Below are positions 33,188-36,335 of a stretch of DNA of 36,335 nucleotides, piece by piece (within the stretch, counting starts at the first letter, position 1; each line of letters starts with the position of its first letter). The DNA is from Candidatus Helarchaeota archaeon. GTDB lineage: Archaea > Asgardarchaeota > Lokiarchaeia > Helarchaeales > RDOG01. Both the position numbers and the translations under genes were made by a program. Where the stretch lies: positions 1-36,335 of the forward strand of contig JALGVI010000024.1 in NCBI GenBank assembly GCA_029838215.1, given 5' to 3'. The notes beneath the pieces are model-generated. The model was not told the DNA's origin. It did no database searches and saw only the letters and a list, made by a program, of their open reading frames with translations.

Positions 33188-33547
33188 ATGCCTAGAGGTG
33201 ACAGAACAGGTCCTTATGGTGCTGGTCCTAGAACTGGACGAGGTTTAGGTTATTGTGCCGGATACGACACTCCTGGTTTCACAAAAGGTCGCGGCTTGGG
33301 ATTAGGTCGAGGATTTGGTCTTGGTATGGGTCGTGGACTTGGTCTCAGGTGGGGTCATCGTGGTGGACCTGGTGGATTCCGAACATGGGCTTTCGCTGGC
33401 GGGGTTCCTCCCGCATACATGCCCCCTGCTCCCCCACAGATTACGAAAGAACAACAAAAAGAATTTGTCGAGCAGGAAATTGATTTCTTATCAAAACAGG
33501 TAGAAGCATTAAAGAAACAACTCGAGGACTTAGAAAAAACCGACTAA
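33188..33547 (+). CDS. DUF5320 Gly/Arg-rich protein
   Basis: Small protein of 119 residues. It begins MPRGDRTGPYGAGPRTGRGLGYCAG, the start typical of DUF5320 proteins, then runs of GRGLGLGRGFGLGMGRG and a C-terminal coiled-coil helix (about 85-117, FVEQEIDFLSKQVEALKKQLEDLEK). The family often lies beside NifX-like or Mrp-type Fe-S/metal-cofactor proteins, though no such gene is next to it here. A single Cys is present (in GYCAG). The ATG at 33188 is preferred over a GTG at 33137, because GGAAGTGA lies upstream and the family starts at MPRGDRTGP. A strong terminator-like hairpin spans its stop. Role unknown. Confidence 0.78.
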   Translation: MPRGDRTGPYGAGPRTGRGLGYCAGYDTPGFTKGRGLGLGRGFGLGMGRGLGLRWGHRGGPGGFRTWAFAGGVPPAYMPPAPPQITKEQQKEFVEQEIDFLSKQVEALKKQLEDLEKTD

Positions 33548-33562
33548 GTCCTCCTTTTTTTT
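33524..33562 (+). terminator. Intrinsic-type terminator spanning the DUF5320 stop codon
   Basis: GAGGACTTAG (33524-33533) pairs perfectly with CTAAGTCCTC (33544-33553) across a 10-base A-rich loop, and eight T follow at 33555-33562. This is the classic bacterial rho-independent layout. The left arm encodes part of LEDLEK and the right arm contains the TAA stop. Confidence 0.75.
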
Positions 33563-33701
33563 AAGATTTTTTTATTTCTTTTTTTATAAATTGAACTCTT
33601 TTGATCTATAAACTTAATAATCACTTTGTTTTTCTTATTTTATGATATTAAAGGAATTTAGCACTTTATTTCAGTAATTTTAAAACAGTTTTGGAGCCAG
33701 C

Positions 33702-35432
33702 ATGATGGATTATATCTTACGAATTAACATGAATAGTCTTGAAATTAAAAAGGATCCTGTTCCAGCAGACCTCGAGCGATTTGGAGGACGATCTTTCATT
33801 GGAAAGATATTGTCTGAGGAGGTTCCGCCGAAATGTCACCCTCTTGGTCAAAATAACAAGTTAATTTTTGCAGCGGGTTTATTAGCAGGGACTGGCTTCC
33901 CGAATTCCTGCAGGATTTCCGTAGGAGGTAAAAGTCCTCTCACGGGAGGAATCAAGGAATCAAACTCTGGGGGGCGGTTTGCATACGAGATGGTTCATCT
34001 TGCCCTGCGTGGCTTGATCGTGGAAGGCAAACCAACAATGGACGCGAAAAACAATGAAGAACTATACACCGCCGTAATTGAATCTGATAACGTTGAATTA
34101 GTCGAAACAAGTGAATTGAAAAATAAGGGTAATTATGAGACGGTATCTTGGCTTCGACGAAAGTTTGGTTCCCGAATTGCCACGGCTAGTATTGGTCCTG
34201 CTGGAGAGTTAAAGCTTTCTGGAGCGACAATCGCATTTTCTGACCTGTTTGGAGTTCCTGATAGGCACGCCGGACGTGGTGGACTTGGTGCCATCATGGG
34301 AAGTAAATCTCTAAAAGCCATGGTGCTAAAGCCCGCAAAACGAAGAGAAATGAAATTTCGAGATGAAGCAAGTTTTAAAGATGTATCACAGTCATTTGGG
34401 AAAAAATTAATTGAAACAAAAAGGGTTTTTTCAAAATTTGGCACTCCAGTAATGATTGATGTTTGTAACGAACACGGTGGTCTTCCCACTCAAAATTTCC
34501 GAAGGGGTAGGTTTAACAAAGTTGACAAGATATCGGGGAATAAATTACACGAACTCTTAGTGGAAAGAAATGGTAAATTCGGCTTGCCGTGTTCTCCAAG
34601 CTGCTGCGTGAAATGCTCAAACCGATTTAATGATGCTTCGGGAAAACCCGTGACAAAAATTGAGTATGAAACCATTGCAATGATGGGATCAAACCTGTTG
34701 ATTGATGATTATGACGTGATTGCAAGGATGAATTATCTTTGTAACGATTTAGGTCTGGACACGATTGAAACTGGGAATGCACTTGCTGTTCTAATGGAAT
34801 CTTCATTGCTTGATTTTGGTGATCACGAAAAAGTCTTGCAAATACTTACTGGACTTTACAAAGGAGATATTTTAAGTCGTATTGTTGGATCTGGTGCCGC
34901 TGTGGTTGGAAAGATCTTTGGGGTCGATCGTGTTCCTGTTGTTAAAGGACAGGCTTTACCTGCTTATGATCCCCGTGTTTTCAAGGGCATGGCTGCAACG
35001 TTTGCAGTCAGTCCAATGGGTGCTGATCACACCGCAGGACCTGCCATTCCGGGTCGAGCCGGTCTTGATCCAAACAAGGATTACGGTTCATTGACTGACA
35101 ATGTCGGAAAAATAGATTTGACAAAGGATTTACATTACGTTGTCGCAATGCTGGAAGCCATGGGGTGTTGTTATTTCATCTATCATAATCAAATAATGGA
35201 AAAAGTAAGCACGTGTCTGGAAGCACTTCACGGTTGGAAATTGTCTCCCGATGACCTCCTTCAAATGGGAAAAGACATCATTAAAAGAGAAATTGAGTTC
35301 AACGAAAATGCAGGACTTTCTCGAACCGATGATTTACCGGAATTCTTTCGCTCGGAGTTGCTTCCTGAAACAGAAGATGTATATGACATCCCTGAAAATG
35401 CTGTTAAAACCGCATGGGACGATTTATTCTAA
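33702..35432 (+). CDS. Aldehyde:ferredoxin oxidoreductase (AOR)-family enzyme
   Basis: Tungsten- or molybdenum-pterin oxidoreductase, 576 residues. Seen: GGRSFIGKILSEE and GLLAGTGFPNSCRISVGGKSPLTGGIKESNSGG (N-terminal pterin domain), AGRGGLGAIMGSKSLKA, and the [4Fe-4S] site C297-x3-C301-x3-C305 (CSPSCCVKC, with an additional Cys302) plus C347 in YLCNDLGLDTIETGNALA. The family oxidises aldehydes to acids with ferredoxin. Unlike canonical AORs (C-x2-C-x3-C), the Cys set is spaced C-x3-C-x3-C, as in some AOR-like paralogs, so the substrate need not be a simple aldehyde. GGAGCC lies just before the ATG. The glycyl-radical activase follows after about 50 bases, suggesting a shared pathway. No cofactor-maturation gene is in view. 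Confidence 0.92.
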   Translation: MMDYILRINMNSLEIKKDPVPADLERFGGRSFIGKILSEEVPPKCHPLGQNNKLIFAAGLLAGTGFPNSCRISVGGKSPLTGGIKESNSGGRFAYEMVHLALRGLIVEGKPTMDAKNNEELYTAVIESDNVELVETSELKNKGNYETVSWLRRKFGSRIATASIGPAGELKLSGATIAFSDLFGVPDRHAGRGGLGAIMGSKSLKAMVLKPAKRREMKFRDEASFKDVSQSFGKKLIETKRVFSKFGTPVMIDVCNEHGGLPTQNFRRGRFNKVDKISGNKLHELLVERNGKFGLPCSPSCCVKCSNRFNDASGKPVTKIEYETIAMMGSNLLIDDYDVIARMNYLCNDLGLDTIETGNALAVLMESSLLDFGDHEKVLQILTGLYKGDILSRIVGSGAAVVGKIFGVDRVPVVKGQALPAYDPRVFKGMAATFAVSPMGADHTAGPAIPGRAGLDPNKDYGSLTDNVGKIDLTKDLHYVVAMLEAMGCCYFIYHNQIMEKVSTCLEALHGWKLSPDDLLQMGKDIIKREIEFNENAGLSRTDDLPEFFRSELLPETEDVYDIPENAVKTAWDDLF

Positions 35433-35483
35433 TCCAAAAAATAAAGAAAATGCGTGATTTTCTTGTCCACGACTAAAACTGCA

Positions 35484-36335
35484 ATGATCTTCAACATACA
35501 GAAATTCTCCACGGAGGATGGACCTGGCATCCGAACTTCAATTTTTTTTAAGGGATGTCCATTAAGATGCTATTGGTGTCATAATCCTGAAGGCATCAAA
35601 AAATACCCTCAAATCATCTGGAATAAAATTAAATGCATTGGTTGTGGCTCTTGCATTAAGGCATGTCCTGAAGGTGCAATCACTGCAAGACCCGAAGGAC
35701 TTGTTACAGATCGTGAAAAATGCAAGAATTGCGGGATTTGTGCTGAAGCATGTCCATCAGGTGCACGAGAACTCATCGGTCGCAAGATTACTGTTGAAGA
35801 ATTGATAAAAGAAGTGCTTAAGGATAAGCCATTTTACGATAATAGTGGGGGAGGCATAACGGCCACGGGTGGTGAACCTACCGTGCAGTATGAATTTTTG
35901 AAGACCTTCTTACCCGCGGCAAGGGAAAAAGGGTTACACGTTGCTCTTGATACCTGTGGACTCGTTAAATGGGAAATACTCGAAGATCTCCTTAATTGGG
36001 TTGATTTAGTTCTTTTTGATTTGAAGATCATGGATGAAAAAAAGCATGAAGAATATACTGGTGTATCAAACAAGCTAATTCTGGAAAATCTAAAGAAAAT
36101 CGATGCGAAAAATAAGAAGATTTGGATTCGCATCCCCGTGATTCCAGGGTTTACAGCTTCCGAAGAGAATATTCGTGGCATTGGGGAGTTCATTTGTAAC
36201 CTAAAGAATGTTGAACGGGTTGATTTGTTGCCCTTCCATAAATTGGGAACGCCCAAATATGAAAAGCTGGATTGGAATTATGAGTGTTCAAATCTTGAAC
36301 CACCTTCAAGAGAAGAAATGGAAAAATATAAGGAA
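35484..36335 (+). CDS. Glycyl-radical-enzyme activating protein (radical SAM), 3' end beyond window
   Basis: Radical SAM activase of the PflA family; the frame stays open to the last base (284 residues seen). It has MIFNIQKFSTEDGPGIRTSIFFKGCPLRCYWC, with the radical SAM cluster C25-x3-C29-x2-C32, then two ferredoxin-type [4Fe-4S] motifs (C51, C54, C57, C61 and C80, C83, C86, C90), GGGITATGGEPTVQ (the GGE SAM-binding motif) and LDTCG, DLVLFDLK. This two-cluster form activates glycyl-radical enzymes other than PFL, such as diol/glycerol dehydratases, choline lyase, and arylacetate decarboxylases. The cognate enzyme should be just past the window edge or upstream of it in the genome. ATG 35484 is used; a TTG at 35463 with GTGAT nearby could extend it by 7 residues. 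Confidence 0.92.
   Translation, partial: MIFNIQKFSTEDGPGIRTSIFFKGCPLRCYWCHNPEGIKKYPQIIWNKIKCIGCGSCIKACPEGAITARPEGLVTDREKCKNCGICAEACPSGARELIGRKITVEELIKEVLKDKPFYDNSGGGITATGGEPTVQYEFLKTFLPAAREKGLHVALDTCGLVKWEILEDLLNWVDLVLFDLKIMDEKKHEEYTGVSNKLILENLKKIDAKNKKIWIRIPVIPGFTASEENIRGIGEFICNLKNVERVDLLPFHKLGTPKYEKLDWNYECSNLEPPSREEMEKYKE

Noticed and set aside
1..36335. tRNA, rRNA, CRISPR arrays, insertion sequences, prophage or integrase genes
   Set aside because: Gaps were read for cloverleaf ends, spaced direct repeats and transposase motifs; none was found by eye.

Overview
The window is an AT-rich, densely packed stretch of an archaeal genome. Archaeal markers are methenyl-tetrahydromethanopterin cyclohydrolase, archaeal/eukaryotic-type prolyl-tRNA synthetase with its C-terminal zinc-binding region, the archaeal 4-phosphopantoate--beta-alanine ligase, TATA-box promoters about 25 bases before short leaders, and GGTGAT/GGAG ribosome-binding sites. 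The gene mix (H4MPT C1 enzyme, AOR-family oxidoreductase, glycyl-radical activase, GH38 mannosidase, DUF362 proteins, long low-complexity coiled-coil proteins) resembles Asgard (Lokiarchaeia-like) genomes, but that lineage is an inference; no rRNA or other phylogenetic marker is present.

Layout. 1-4.3 kb: end of an unknown gene, mch, then a solitary Eco57I-like DNA methyltransferase. 4.3-9.8 kb: valS, tightly followed by a MoxR-type AAA+ ATPase, then a two-gene unit of a homing-endonuclease-associated-repeat protein and a CoxE-like VWA protein with a cysteine-rich insertion. 9.9-13.3 kb, minus strand: cyclophilin-like protein coupled to an MFS transporter, a small Sm-like protein, a small helical protein, and a coiled-coil protein with Gly/Pro-rich and Lys/Asp-repeat tail. 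13.8-17.98 kb: Mrp/NBP35 ATPase, LysE exporter (minus), CPBP membrane protease, DUF362 protein and low-molecular-weight phosphatase. 17.97-19.3 kb, minus: an overlapping pair of unrecognised proteins, one with a zinc ribbon. 19.6-23.2 kb: GH38 alpha-mannosidase and a divergent sugar-type DMT/GRP permease. 23.4-26.2 kb: metallophosphoesterase, GNAT acetyltransferase, and a fragment of a 2-hydroxyacyl-CoA dehydratase subunit behind operator-like palindromes. 26.5-31.4 kb: proS, a membrane-anchored coiled-coil protein (minus), and a DUF362 gene overlapping the phosphopantothenate synthetase gene. 31.7-36.3 kb: CruF-like carotenoid-biosynthesis membrane protein with a small membrane partner, a DUF5320 protein ending in an intrinsic-type terminator hairpin, an AOR-family tungsto/molybdo-enzyme, and a glycyl-radical-enzyme activase cut by the window end.

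Most of the window is metabolism and housekeeping. The best candidate for something undescribed is the valS-MoxR / repeat protein-VWA block at 4.36-9.84 kb: a AAA+/VWA machine with a DNA-binding-like third component and an unusual seven-cysteine loop. Second is the 12.26-13.32 kb coiled-coil protein, which has a weak WH2-like helix. No rRNA, tRNA, CRISPR array, insertion sequence or integrase was recognised.
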